From Atherinomorus stipes (Eukaryota > Chordata > Actinopteri > Atheriniformes > Atherinidae), in assembly GCA_023101725.1 (NCBI GenBank), contig JALJCO010003059.1, forward strand, positions 372,001 through 436,000: a DNA stretch of 64,000 nt, given 5' to 3'. This document shows positions 1 to 50,418 of the stretch, piece after piece. Within the stretch, counting starts at the first letter, position 1. Each line of letters starts with the position of its first letter. Under the pieces are notes generated by a model. That model saw only the letters and a program-made list of their open reading frames with translations. It was not told where the DNA came from and did not search any database. The translations under genes and the position numbers were made by a program.

Positions 1-269
1 CCACCGCATGACTGTTGTTTGAGCGACAGAAGGAGACACGGCAGCCTGCTAGCAGCTAACAGCTGCGACTCTGGCCCTGTAAACAAACAGCCTCCACGTG
101 CTGCGTCGGCAGCGCGTGATGTCACTTAAAGGGGCAGCATAGAAATACACTGAATAGATCTGCACCTACGGATCGGCTCATGTTTACCCCTACCGATTTT
201 TACCGATCTAGGATTTTTTTTCTATATCGGAGCTGATCCCGATCTGAAGATCGGATCGGTGCATCCCTA
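1..269. mobile_element. hAT-type MITE, right end only
   Basis: The stretch up to 269 ends in repeated CCGATC/GATCGG words and the terminus GGATCGGTGCATCCCTA. That is the same kind of end seen on several complete hAT-like MITEs in this window, for example 15555-15926. The left end lies outside the window, so target duplication and length cannot be tested. The first ~170 bases may instead be flanking intron. Confidence 0.5.
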
Positions 270-600
270 TGTGCAGCTCATTTGAGATACCAGAAAGGGC
301 ATCGTTGGACCATCGCTCCTCTGCGGCCACCATTCTGACTCTTTATGGTTAGAGAACTGAGTCGCTGAAAAAGATGTCCCGCCTCCCACACTGTGATTGG
401 TCTGATCAATTTTTTACCAGAGTGGAAATCACTTCCTAATGGAGGGAGCCCAGACTGACTTGTCGAGTATCTCGTACATGGTGTTAGGCTGGTGTACCAG
501 GGTAACACAACCAACAACCAATATATGGTTGAGCTCTGACAGCAGCGGGAATGGGTGCCGACCTCCAGAGACGTTGATGCTGAAAGAATCTATTTGTAGT
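270..600. other. intronic sequence, nothing recognised
   Basis: Between two mobile elements. No splice-flanked coding segment, RNA gene or repeat structure is visible. It lies in what is inferred to be ppp3cc intron 1. Confidence 0.4.
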
Positions 601-923
601 TAGACCTGGGACGATAATAAGTTTTTCTGGACGATATATTGTTCCACATATTATTGACGGTAAACGATATTATTGTCGACATTACAGAGACCAAAATAAC
701 CACTTATGTGATGTTAATATATCATAGTAATATCATAGTAATATATCAATGTACATCCTTTCAAATGCAACAGTTCAACGTTTATTTCACATTGGAATGT
801 CCAGAACCGGGGGTCTATTGCACAAAACTAGGATAAGGGATTAGGCCATCCTGTTGTTGGTTATCCTGGATCAACTTATCCGAGATCTGGTTGCACTGAA
901 GTGGGATAGGGACTAGTTGTATA

Positions 924-1730
924 TAGGGCTGGACGATAATTCAATATTGATATATATCGATCGATAGAGGTTTTTTCAATAGAAAAAAAAGAGAGTCAAT
1001 AAAAGTTCAATATAGAAACACAGTTTTCCGCTGTAGCCTATCAGGTAGCATGATACTACAATCACTACTTCCGCCAAACCAATCACAAACGCAGACCCAG
1101 GCAAAGGCTGAATTGGAATTCAGTGTTAGTGTGATCTTTATTATGAGTAGGTCATTCAGCAAAAGCTTAAAGGGGAACTTCAGTTTCTTTCAATCTGGAC
1201 CTATTTTCTAGCATGAAATACATTCATTTACTCACCCAGACAGTTTTGGTGCAACTTGAATTCTTTGGGCGATGTTTAGATCCAATCCAGATCAGCCTAT
1301 GTCCAATATAAGGACAAATCACCACAAAAAAGCCTCTTCGAGCTCACAGGGGGTCTGACTAATGTTTCGTAACCAAACATTGGTGAAATGAAGGAGTTTG
1401 TGCTAGATAATGCCTTATTTAGAGGCTGCTCGAGGTTGCCCACATCACATTATATTGGACATACGCTGATCTGGAGTGGATCTAAATATCTTCTGAAGGA
1501 ATTCAAGATACACCAATACTGTCTAGGTGAGGAAATTAATGTATTTCATGCTAAAAAATAGGTCCCGGTTGGAAAAAAAAAAAACGAGCTTCCCCTTTAA
1601 ATGGCCAGGGATGCACCTAAAATTGCTTTTACTTTGATAATGGCTTTTTTTTTTTTTTGATAAATATCTATATCGATCAATACAGATTTTTTTTTATCGA
1701 TAATCTTTTTTTCTATATCGTCCAGCCCTA
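924..1730. mobile_element. hAT MITE, 807 bp, 8-bp TSD GTTGTATA
   Basis: Starts TAGGGCTGGACGATAATTC and ends TATCGTCCAGCCCTA as an inverted repeat. The exact direct repeat GTTGTATA stands at 916-923 and 1731-1738. No coding capacity. A TTAA-type MITE (1167-1600) is nested inside. Confidence 0.88.
1167..1600. mobile_element. TTAA-flanked MITE (Kolobok- or piggyBac-type)
   Basis: Begins TTAAAGGGGAACTTCAGTTT and ends AAACGAGCTTCCCCTTTAA, so the ends are inverted and bounded by TTAA. Internal words (ATTGGTGAAATGAAGGAGTT near 1380) recur at about 21485 in the longer THAP-bearing element, so this looks like an internally deleted relative of that family. It sits inside the hAT MITE 924-1730 and is therefore the younger of the two. 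Confidence 0.7.
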
Positions 1731-2220
1731 GTTGTATATGTTATGGTGTAAGTTACCATGGAGATTTATTCTGCAGAGCTAGCCTGGTCTGGAGCAGGCT
1801 AAGTCCCAGGATTTATTTAATCTCATCCTCCATCACAGTCAGAAGTTACTACAATTGGTTCCACTGTCCGCTACCCATTATCACATTCACCTGGACCCAC
1901 TAGTGGAATTTAAACACTTTTTGTCAATTGCAATAATTTGATTGCAATTATTAGAAAGTGAAGTTTCACATAGACTGCATAGAAAATACACATCTAATAA
2001 AGACAGAACATGTCCTTTTATTAAATTAATGGATCAAAAGCCATCAAACCAAGAGCTGTCTTCAAAACTGAACAGTGTGCTACAAGATTAAAAGCACAGA
2101 AACAAAGGCATATAATACAACACAAGTATGGATCAAAATTCAGAGGTCTGTTAGACCCCCTCATTTCTGCATCCTGAAATAAATGCAGGACAGATCCATA
2201 CACAACTAGAAAGCCAGCAC

Positions 2221-2393
2221 TAGGAATGTAACGATTACCGGTAAAATGGTTAACCGTGATCAAATTGCCAACGATTAGTAATATTGTTTCTAAATTTAAT
2301 TATCGTTAAAACCGTGACTGATTATTGCACTTTTAAAAAAAAAACAAAAACAGTGATGCTGCTCATTGGCTGGAAAAGCAGTAGCAGTCCCAG
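2221..2393. mobile_element. 5' part of a hAT MITE, truncated
   Basis: TAGGAATGTAACGATTACCGG and the following ~170 bp match the left half of the complete element at 49324-49722, including the GTGATGCTGCTCATTG segment. The right end is missing, so this copy is truncated. Confidence 0.7.
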
Positions 2394-4049
2394 GTACCTG
2401 GTACATAATAGAACTCATTGAGATCCTTTCTTGTAATTTTTTTTTACCAAACACTCGGGCCATTTGTATGGAGTTATATGCAAAAATTCCTAAATTTGGC
2501 CTATCTCACAATGATAAAGAATCCTTCAATAACTTCCTGGATCCAGAAGGTGATCCAGATCACTACCAAAATTTAATGGGTTCGTTCTGAGGCACATGGC
2601 TGGTGGACATTTCAGGTCAATCCATTCAGAACTTTTTCCATAAAGATGCTGACAGACAAACCAACCAAAACTACCAACAATATTACCTCGTTGGCAGAGG
2701 TAACTAATTAACTGAATCAATGGATGCAACTAGGGATCGACAGATACATTGGCCGGCCTATATATTAGGCCGATATTTGCATTTTTTGCTAGTATCGGCA
2801 TCGGCCGATACGTCGGGTGCGTTGGCCACCCAACGCACCCTTTGGCATAATTTACAGACAGGCATCTATACAGGCAGCAGTTGCTGGAGATGCTGCGCCC
2901 CCTCTCCTCCTCTTCTCTCCTGCACTAACAGCAGCTCTAGCCTACCGAAACTTTCCTATTAAAAGTTGTAAAATTTGTTTAATCGTGTCCATCATATTCA
3001 GCCGCAGCCGCAACCAGCTGATAGACAGCAGTGAAAAGCGCCGCCTGACTTTACAAAATCAAAAATAATTTTAGGAGGTAAAAGCTCAAATGTATTCCAG
3101 ACCATCTTCTTGTATCTATCAGCTGATGGATCATACGTGTTACAGTTTGCGCTGCAGTGAAGACAAACGCGATGCGAACTGAAAATTAAAAAAAATCTCT
3201 ATTTACAGTAGGCGATCTCTGTCAGATTCGCAGGAGGAAAGTTACTGCTGCTGCTTCTTCAGACCTGAAGCTGACCATCGGTTCTCCTGATGAAGAGAAT
3301 CGGAGACAAAACCACCGGAACCAGCGCGCTCTGGTTACTCACCCACGGAAAACGCAAAACTCTCTTCTTTGCATTTTTGGGAAAAAAAAAGAGAGAGAGA
3401 GAGAGATTGCCTTTATGCAGCAGTGGATGAAACTGTCTCCAGGATAGATAGCAGGAAAACGCAAACGAGTAGTCTCCAGTGGGCAGGGAAACTTTTCATC
3501 CACACATCCAGATGTGAAACCTCCCGATTAAAGCAGAAAAACAACAGAAGCGCGTGTCCGCTTGTACAGAAGAACTGATTATGGCTCATGTGATCTCTGC
3601 GCCCTCCCCAGCGACAGAAATGTCCTACAGAACCGGACCCGCCGGGTCTGACAGCGCACGTGTCGGATGACATGAGATTTGTCCAGACTCCAGACTCACG
3701 TGCACAGTCAGAAAATATCACACTGTAAAAAAGGTCGTTGTCAGATATTTGCGTTTTTACCCCCAAAACTCTGTTACTGTGTTAGAGACCAGAAAGCAGG
3801 ACTTACAGAGTAATCAGCCCTGATGATGATGTAGGAGAAGTTTTTTCACGTCAAGTAAAACTAAGAATGATATCAAAATGAAATCAAATAAAAAAACTGA
3901 TATTTGTTTAGATTTATCTTCCAGCTTGATAAAACTTTAATATACACATGAATACATGATAAATCATAAATATTTTTTTTACAAAAATATGAAAATTGGT
4001 ACAGTAACCTGTTTACTGTATTTTCCAGTTGTAGAAATTGTAATAACAC

Positions 4050-4070
4050 TAGGTAGGTAGGTAGGATATA

Positions 4071-4129
<59 letters not shown>
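4050..4129. repeat. TAGG/GATA tetranucleotide microsatellite
   Basis: About four TAGG units run into more than a dozen ATAG units. It lies inside the hAT element 2731-4980. Confidence 0.95.
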
Positions 4130-4130
<1 letters not shown>

Positions 4131-4256
4131 CAATTATTTAGCCCAGACATAATATCATCACTACAGATTTGGACTGCAGGTAAAGTCAGGGACATTTTGG
4201 ACTTTTATTTTTATAATCTACTGCTCAGAAAGTCAAAATACTTTGATTAAAAAAAT

Positions 4257-4818
4257 TAGTGGTGCACCTCCGATTTCCATAATTTTAGGGGATCGGGGAT
4301 CGGCCGATCAATAAATGTAAAACCGATCTTATCTACCGATCGTATTTACATCCGCTAAAGTCATATTTGGTGGTTTAAGTTTGTTAGTTTGTCTTGTAGA
4401 TTATTTTATTTATTACTTATACCTTATTATATGCATTGCAAAATAAGCAAAATATTGTTGTGAACTTTATTTTTAGTAAGAGGCTCAAAGCCAGTTTGAA
4501 ATGCAACCAGTTGAGCTAGTTTTGTATTTAATAATGTGAAAAATGAGACTGAAAGAATGGAAATTATATTTTTGTAGTTTGGACAGCAATGCTTGCAACT
4601 TTTCATTTATATTTAAGAACAGTAGCTTGTGCAGTTAAAACTAGTTTGCATTGTACTACAGGTATTGTTTGTTAATAAAGCAAAATTGGTACATTGAAGA
4701 TGTTTGCTGTCAATTTTCAAGAAAAATTGGTATCGGCAAAAATCGGTATCGGCGGGTCAGATTTCTTAAAGATCGGCGATCGGTGATCGGCCAGAAAACT
4801 GCAATCGGTGCACCCCTA
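4257..4818. mobile_element. hAT MITE nested in 2731-4980
   Basis: TAGTGGTGCACCTCCGAT at the left is matched by the inverted right end ATCGGTGCACCCCTA. The A-rich flanks (AAAAAAAT / TAAAAAAT) are compatible with an 8-bp target duplication with one mismatch. No coding capacity. Confidence 0.7.
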
Positions 4819-5714
4819 TAAAAAATTATTTAAAAAATCCTGCTGCTGGTACATTATACAGGGCCGATACTGGTAATGCAATATCGGCCCCAAACATCGG
4901 CAGGTTGTATCGGCTATCGGCTGATGAGAAAATATCGGTATTGGTATCAGCCCCAAAAAAGCTGTATCGGTCGATCTCTAGATGCAACGGCCTTCCAAGC
5001 CTGCACGCACATAACAGGCAAAATTAGTTTAAATGAACACAAGTTCCTCTGCCAGTGCAGGTAAAGAATAATTTCAGAAAACTCAGTTGGGAACTTAATA
5101 CAGTGGCTACCAGGTCAGGACATTTAAGATAGAGAAATTCCTTCTATTATGACAGAATTCAAAAGGTAGCCTAATGGTTGATTCAGTATGCAGGAGAGTT
5201 ACGAGCGATGTGCACCGGCCAGTGCCTTTCCTTGGGCTCTCTATTAACTGCTCAGTCGACGGACGAGGCGGGAGAGCCATCGAGACAGATTTAAATTACC
5301 TACACACAAAAAAAGAAAAAATATCTATCATACAGTATATGCTTACACTCACAAATATATGTCTATCCATCTATCTATATACACACTACTTTCTAAAACT
5401 TACGGCTTAGCAGTGGTGACTCTGGGATATGTCAGGGGGGTGCAAGGTAAAAAGTATAGTTTTTGCATTTCTAACAAAAAATGGGCATATTTTTTAAAGT
5501 ACTAATGAACAAATGACGATGATTCAACAAAACCCATTGCGGGGGGGCTGACATTATAATTGCCAATGAAAAGGGGGTGAAGACATTACCACATCATAAT
5601 TTCACAATTCTACTTTGATGTCAAACAACTCATGATGTAATACATGATGTAAGATCTTTTTTCATCCCCTTAAATTGTAACCAAAAGTTAAATACCTAAC
5701 TTTTTTTTGAGTAG

Positions 5715-5716
<2 letters not shown>

Positions 5717-5785
<69 letters not shown>
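5717..5785. repeat. AT dinucleotide microsatellite
   Basis: About 33 uninterrupted TA/AT units, continuing into short CATA/CACA repeats. Confidence 0.95.
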
Positions 5786-5789
<4 letters not shown>

Positions 5790-6016
5790 CATATACACAC
5801 ACAAATGCTTACAGTAGGCCTACATACAGTGGATAGGTCGATATACATACACACACAAACTTCCATAGCCTACATATGATGATGGCGCAAAGGAGCAAAC
5901 GTGGGGAAACAGTTCCACATGCAATTTCAACAATTTCATTCCTAATCAGCAGCAATACTGCAATTTTTCGATGTTAATTAACTATGTGGATTGTGATTGT
6001 ACTGTAATTGTTGGTT

Positions 6017-6211
6017 TCAGCAGAGTGAGTGTGTATTTGCGCACCATATTTGTGCATTCAGGTGGTCTGCGATACTTTGCTGCTTTTTTCTCATTGTTTT
6101 ATGACAGCGGCGGTGTTTCCTTTCTTTTTTTATTTCATCCTTCACCACCTCGTACGCTTCCAGGAGGATTTCTTGCTCCGTCAGAGAGAGACGCGCTGAT
6201 CTGGTTGCCAT
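6017..6211 (-). pseudogene. Myb/SANT-like transposon protein fragment
   Basis: A 64-residue open frame begins MATRSARLSLTEQEILLEAY and continues with a Lys/Arg-rich segment and SIADHLNA. The spacing resembles the N-terminal part of Myb/SANT-like DNA-binding proteins encoded by Harbinger transposons. It stops early and is taken as a remnant belonging to element 811-6436. Family assignment is by eye only. Confidence 0.4.
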
Positions 6212-6987
6212 GGTAGATCAGTGACTCTGCGCTTGATTGCGAGGGTCTGTATGAGGAAGCCGCGAGCTCGCACTTATCCAAGATAGGTTTCACCTGGCTG
6301 ATCAATCCATGTCTACTTATCCTGGCTTGCGGTTTGAGCAACCAATTAAGCCTGGATGGCCATGTTGTGGATTGAATGAGTCTGGCTAAGTTTTAAATCC
6401 TGGATCACGGAGTCCTAGTTTCATGCAATAGACCCCAGAACTTTTAGATATCATGAATAGAAAAACAAACAAACAAACAAAAAAAAGAAACAAAAAAGGA
6501 CTTTCAGGCTTTGCAATAAGCATTTCCATTCTCCTCGAAGCTCTCTTGCTGCAGTCTATGTATGTATGTGTGCTTGCGGCTCCACCTCCTCCCACAGATA
6601 CAAAGATCCTGAATGACTGACGAGATGGGTCACTCCCTTCATGTCATTCTGCTAAGCCACAAAACTCACCCACGGGCTGAGACTGATGCACAGAGTAAAC
6701 TCTCAAGTCATCCAGCGTGTTTGGAGGCGAGAGACGGGGAAAACGAATACAAGCATGCACATGGCGATATATCAAGCCTGGAAAAATTTATTGAGTTCAT
6801 TTTCATTTATCGTGCGATTAATTGATTATCGTCCCAGGCCTAGTTGTAGTTTTGTAAATAGTGACCCTGTAGATTCACATTCTTTGTAAAATCTCAGAGA
6901 CTAAAAACTGTCTTTAGATGTGACCAGGTGTGAGCTGAAAGTCTTCCAAGAGTCTTTTCCAAATCTTCTCAAAGTCCTCTGATGTAA

Positions 6988-7107
6988 GGGAGCAATTAAT
7001 CGGTTCAGTTAATCGTTGTTTTGTAAATCATCATGATTATCATTTACAGTAATGGGGCAAATGATAATCATCATGATTATCATTTGCCCCATAATCGTCC
7101 AGCCCTA
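6988..7107. mobile_element. hAT end fragment with a 39-bp near-perfect palindrome
   Basis: The segment ends TAATCGTCCAGCCCTA, a hAT-type terminus like that of 924-1730. Inside it, 7053-7091 is a palindrome with two perfect 19-nt arms (left arm TGGGGCAAATGATAATCAT) around a single C. The left boundary is uncertain. Confidence 0.5.
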
Positions 7108-7778
7108 AACTAAACTTGTGCAAGTGAAATCAATCTGTGTCTTTGGGCTTCTACTCTCGTGTGGTGGTGAGTTTGTTTGCAACTCCTTCTCCTCCTGTCT
7201 GTAATTCGCTTTTTCCCTTTGTTTTGGTGCGTTCGGGACGTTTCTGGGTGGAGATTTCTGAGGGGGGACTCTATCTTTAGACTCTGGACTCTCTTTTACA
7301 CAGTGTAGGCCAGTGATTCCCAAATGTTTTGAGACACAGCCCCCAAGGTAACATATACTGCTGTTTGCTCCCTCCTGTGATGACTGACTGACATATCAGA
7401 TGGTCATCATGTGGCCATCTTCCGAATTTAGGTCTTAAAAACTGTCTACCTTGTAATTTATGAAGATTCAAAGGGGTTTTGGGTTGATTATTTACAAAGC
7501 TCTGAGATGCAACCCATATGCTCCCCAAAAAACACACACACAAAAAAAAAAACAGCTTCTCTCATTGACATAACGCCAAGTTGGGATTTTTAAAATGGCA
7601 CTTGTAATAAGTTTATCTCTGGACACCTAGTGATAAAAATTCTAAATGTAAGGCTTTAAAGATTTCAGAATAAAGGATGAAGTGTTTTGTTGATTTGGTT
7701 GACACAGTTATCTAATAATGTATTAAAGAAGTATCGTATCGGGACTCTGTATCAGCTGATAATCAAAATCAAGAGACT

Positions 7779-8598
7779 AACGGTGTGTTCAGACCAAGCG
7801 CGATTTAGGCGTCAAGGGCGTCAGGTTTACATGCAAAGTCAATGGCCGACGCGCGTCGAGGAGGCGTCGAAAAACCTGCGGTGCGTCGAGGCGCGTTACG
7901 CGCGTTTCGCGCGGCGAGTTTTGAGATTTTGAGCGTTTGACGCGCGTCAGACGCCGGAGTTGGAAAATCTGAACTTTGGCGTCTTGACGCGGGGGTGTCG
8001 ACCAATCAGAGCGAGTCATGACACAGACACACTTTTTCTGACAGGAGAGGAAACACACAGAAAAACCAGGGGAATCTCCTCTATCTGAAGACAGAGGAGG
8101 ATAAACTGTGATCTGTGTCCGGTCCCGGTTTCTGAACGGTGGTTTGATGACCTGCTGTCCTGATGTGATGTACTGGCCTGATAATGCTGCCCCGCATCGG
8201 GACAGCGGGACGTTAAACTGGGCCGGATCAGACGGCTGAAAGTGCCGCTCGCCAGCTGCTCCTGCAGTAAATGATGAAACTCATCACAGTCAGAACACCT
8301 GGAATCATTTTGTGGACCGGACACAGAGCAGAGATGTCCGACGACGACGTTCCCTGCTTTATTTATCTCTCTCTCCTGCACCTGCCATGGTGCAGACAGA
8401 GCAGTGAAAGGGAAAAGAGAAAGGAGAGGCTCCTCCCACGGCGCGGCGAGCGCGGCTTGGCTGGGCATCTCTCGCCGCGCGACAGGGGCGTCAAGACGCT
8501 GGAAATCAAGCGTCTGACTTTTTAAGGACCAAGCGTCCAACTTTGGGCGTCAGGCGCGATTTTGACGCCCAAATCGCGCTTGGTCTGAACACACCGTC
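7779..8598. mobile_element. CpG-rich terminal-inverted-repeat element, 820 bp
   Basis: Both ends carry the same inverted repeat of about 27 bp (core ACGGTGTGTTCAGACCAAGC, then GCGATTT) without a mismatch. The direct repeat AGACT stands at 7774-7778 and 8599-8603. Inside each end are repeated GGCGTC/GACGC words and many CpGs (7790-7990, 8430-8580), unlike the AT-rich surroundings. A 174-codon minus-strand frame (8016-8540) has no recognisable domain. Superfamily not determined; a 5-bp duplication is unusual but known for some hAT elements. Confidence 0.75.
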
Positions 8599-8603
8599 AG
8601 ACT

Positions 8604-9900
8604 TGGACTTGAGGGCAAAAAACCTGATTGGGACATCTCTACACTGCACCTTTACTAATTTAATTATTGGTGCTAAAAAAGACAACCTTGTTCCTCTGCT
8701 ACTGTTCTATGTAATGCACACTTACCAAACAGGTGGCTCAGCACCACATTTGTAGTTGCATGTTGCAGAAACAACTGAACCCACAATATTTATGACAAAA
8801 ATGTTAACAAAAGCCACCATTGGCCTTTTTAAAGTTGAAAATAAGTTGTTTACATTTAGACTATGTCGGATAAAGTCGTAGTATGACCGTACCTTTACTG
8901 TGCTGTTGTTTCAGTGATAAACATTTAGTGGTAAATGGCTCTGTTTTTCATGTTGCGTACATTGCTATGTTTTGATCATGAAACTCTCAGGTCTCAGCCT
9001 TAAAAGCATTGACCTTTGTGGTGACAGTAAAAGGATTGTGTAGGTGGTGGAGCAGCTTGCCGAGGGAGCGGGAGGGGGAAGGGGAGGGTCAAGTCAGGTG
9101 CAGGTCCTCTAGTTGTTTTTCTTACACATCTCCTACCTGGTATGATCATGTAGGTGTATGCTCAATTAATACAAAGTTCATATTTCGTAATTGCAACGAA
9201 AGTAAAGGCAGCATGGCATAGAAGACCCTTGTACTGCTTCACACTTAATTGCTGGATCAAATTTCCTTTGGTTGTTATTTTCAGCCAGTTCAAATTTGCG
9301 GGGGATTTGCAGGCAGTGTCAGACCATAAGAGTGCAATAAGGCCATAATGCCCCCCCCAATTACATTATACTTGTGAATAACAGATGTATATTACAAAGG
9401 GTACCTTGCAACGCACCTTTTGCTTATTAATATCTGCACTGATTGTTATTTGTGTTACAACAAAATGCCAGATGTCATGTGATCTTTTTGTCACTCCTGG
9501 AGAAGACTGGTTGACAGTTACTCGCTACATATAAGTCTGCACTTTTATCAGTAATTCAGTGATAGAAGGTTTACATTTCTGTGCTTAAAGCAGAGAGCAG
9601 CAACACAATAGCCAGGTAGTGTTGCAGAGAAATTATTTCAAGTTTTTTCAAAGGATTACAACATTTTCAGCTTCATGCTTTTTGTAGAAAAAAAAGTTGA
9701 GAAAAACAGTCTTAAAATTGCTAAACTAGTTGCAACATTTAATACATTGTTATACTTGGCGTGCCCACCCAAGTATTTATTTAGCTGTGTGAAATCCTGA
9801 TACCTGTTTCTTTGTAGATTTATGGATGTCCTTACAACATGGTGACCTTTACTTAGACTCTTAATTTTTAATCTACTATTCTCTTTCTTCTTGTCAACAG
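8604..9900. other. end of ppp3cc intron 1, nothing else recognised
   Basis: AT-rich sequence with no element ends that I can pair. It finishes with a pyrimidine tract and TTGTCAACAG, the acceptor of exon 2. Confidence 0.5.

Positions 9901-50418
<40,518 letters not shown>

Larger units (their letters stand above)
2731..4980. mobile_element. hAT-like element, 2250 bp, 8-bp TSD GATGCAAC
   Basis: Left end TAGGGATCGACAGATAC and right end GTATCGGTCGATCTCTA are inverted repeats. The direct repeat GATGCAAC is exact at 2723-2730 and 4981-4988. The interior shows GC-rich segments (2815-3050, 3200-3700) and a GATA microsatellite, but I recognise no hAT transposase. A second MITE (4257-4818) is nested inside. 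Non-autonomous, or decayed beyond recognition by eye. Confidence 0.85.
811..6436. mobile_element. inverted-repeat DNA transposon remnant, possibly Harbinger-like
   Basis: GGGTCTATTGCA followed by an AAACTAGGA-type stretch at 811 reappears inverted at about 6410-6436 (ending GCAATAGACCCC). Both sides carry CAGAAC next to the repeat, which may be target duplication or part of the repeat. The segment near the right end can encode a Myb/SANT-like peptide on the minus strand (6017-6211), as in PIF/Harbinger helper proteins. The family call is inference, and the ends are not resolved to the base. Confidence 0.45.
601..6842. mobile_element. outer hAT-like element, interrupted by several later insertions
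   Basis: Left end TAGACCTGGGACGATAAT at 601 matches the inverted right end ATTATCGTCCCAGGCCTA ending at 6842. The flanks are TTTGTAGT (593-600) and GTTGTAGT (6843-6850), an 8-bp target duplication with one mismatch, as made by hAT transposases. The interior is filled by other elements (811-6436, 924-1730, 1167-1600, 2731-4980, 4257-4818), so the original element was much shorter. No transposase of its own is recognisable. Confidence 0.7.

Noticed and set aside
48..269. GATC-rich words considered as regulatory or CRISPR-like repeats
   Set aside because: The words are subterminal repeats of hAT MITEs; spacing is irregular and the DNA is eukaryotic.
3413..3766. 117-codon minus-strand frame and overlapping 69-codon plus-strand frame
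   Set aside because: Lie inside the hAT-like element 2731-4980 without hAT transposase or zinc-finger motifs.
8016..8540. 174-codon minus-strand open frame inside the CpG-rich element
   Set aside because: It spans the repetitive ends of the inverted-repeat element, has no recognisable domain, and its length is explained by the GC-rich composition.
1..9900. First coding exon of ppp3cc (expected to end with a GACCGxGTxAT(C/T)AAxG-type sequence and a donor)
   Set aside because: No ATG-led segment encoding an N-terminal peptide ending in a split Ala codon was found; it is most likely upstream of the window.
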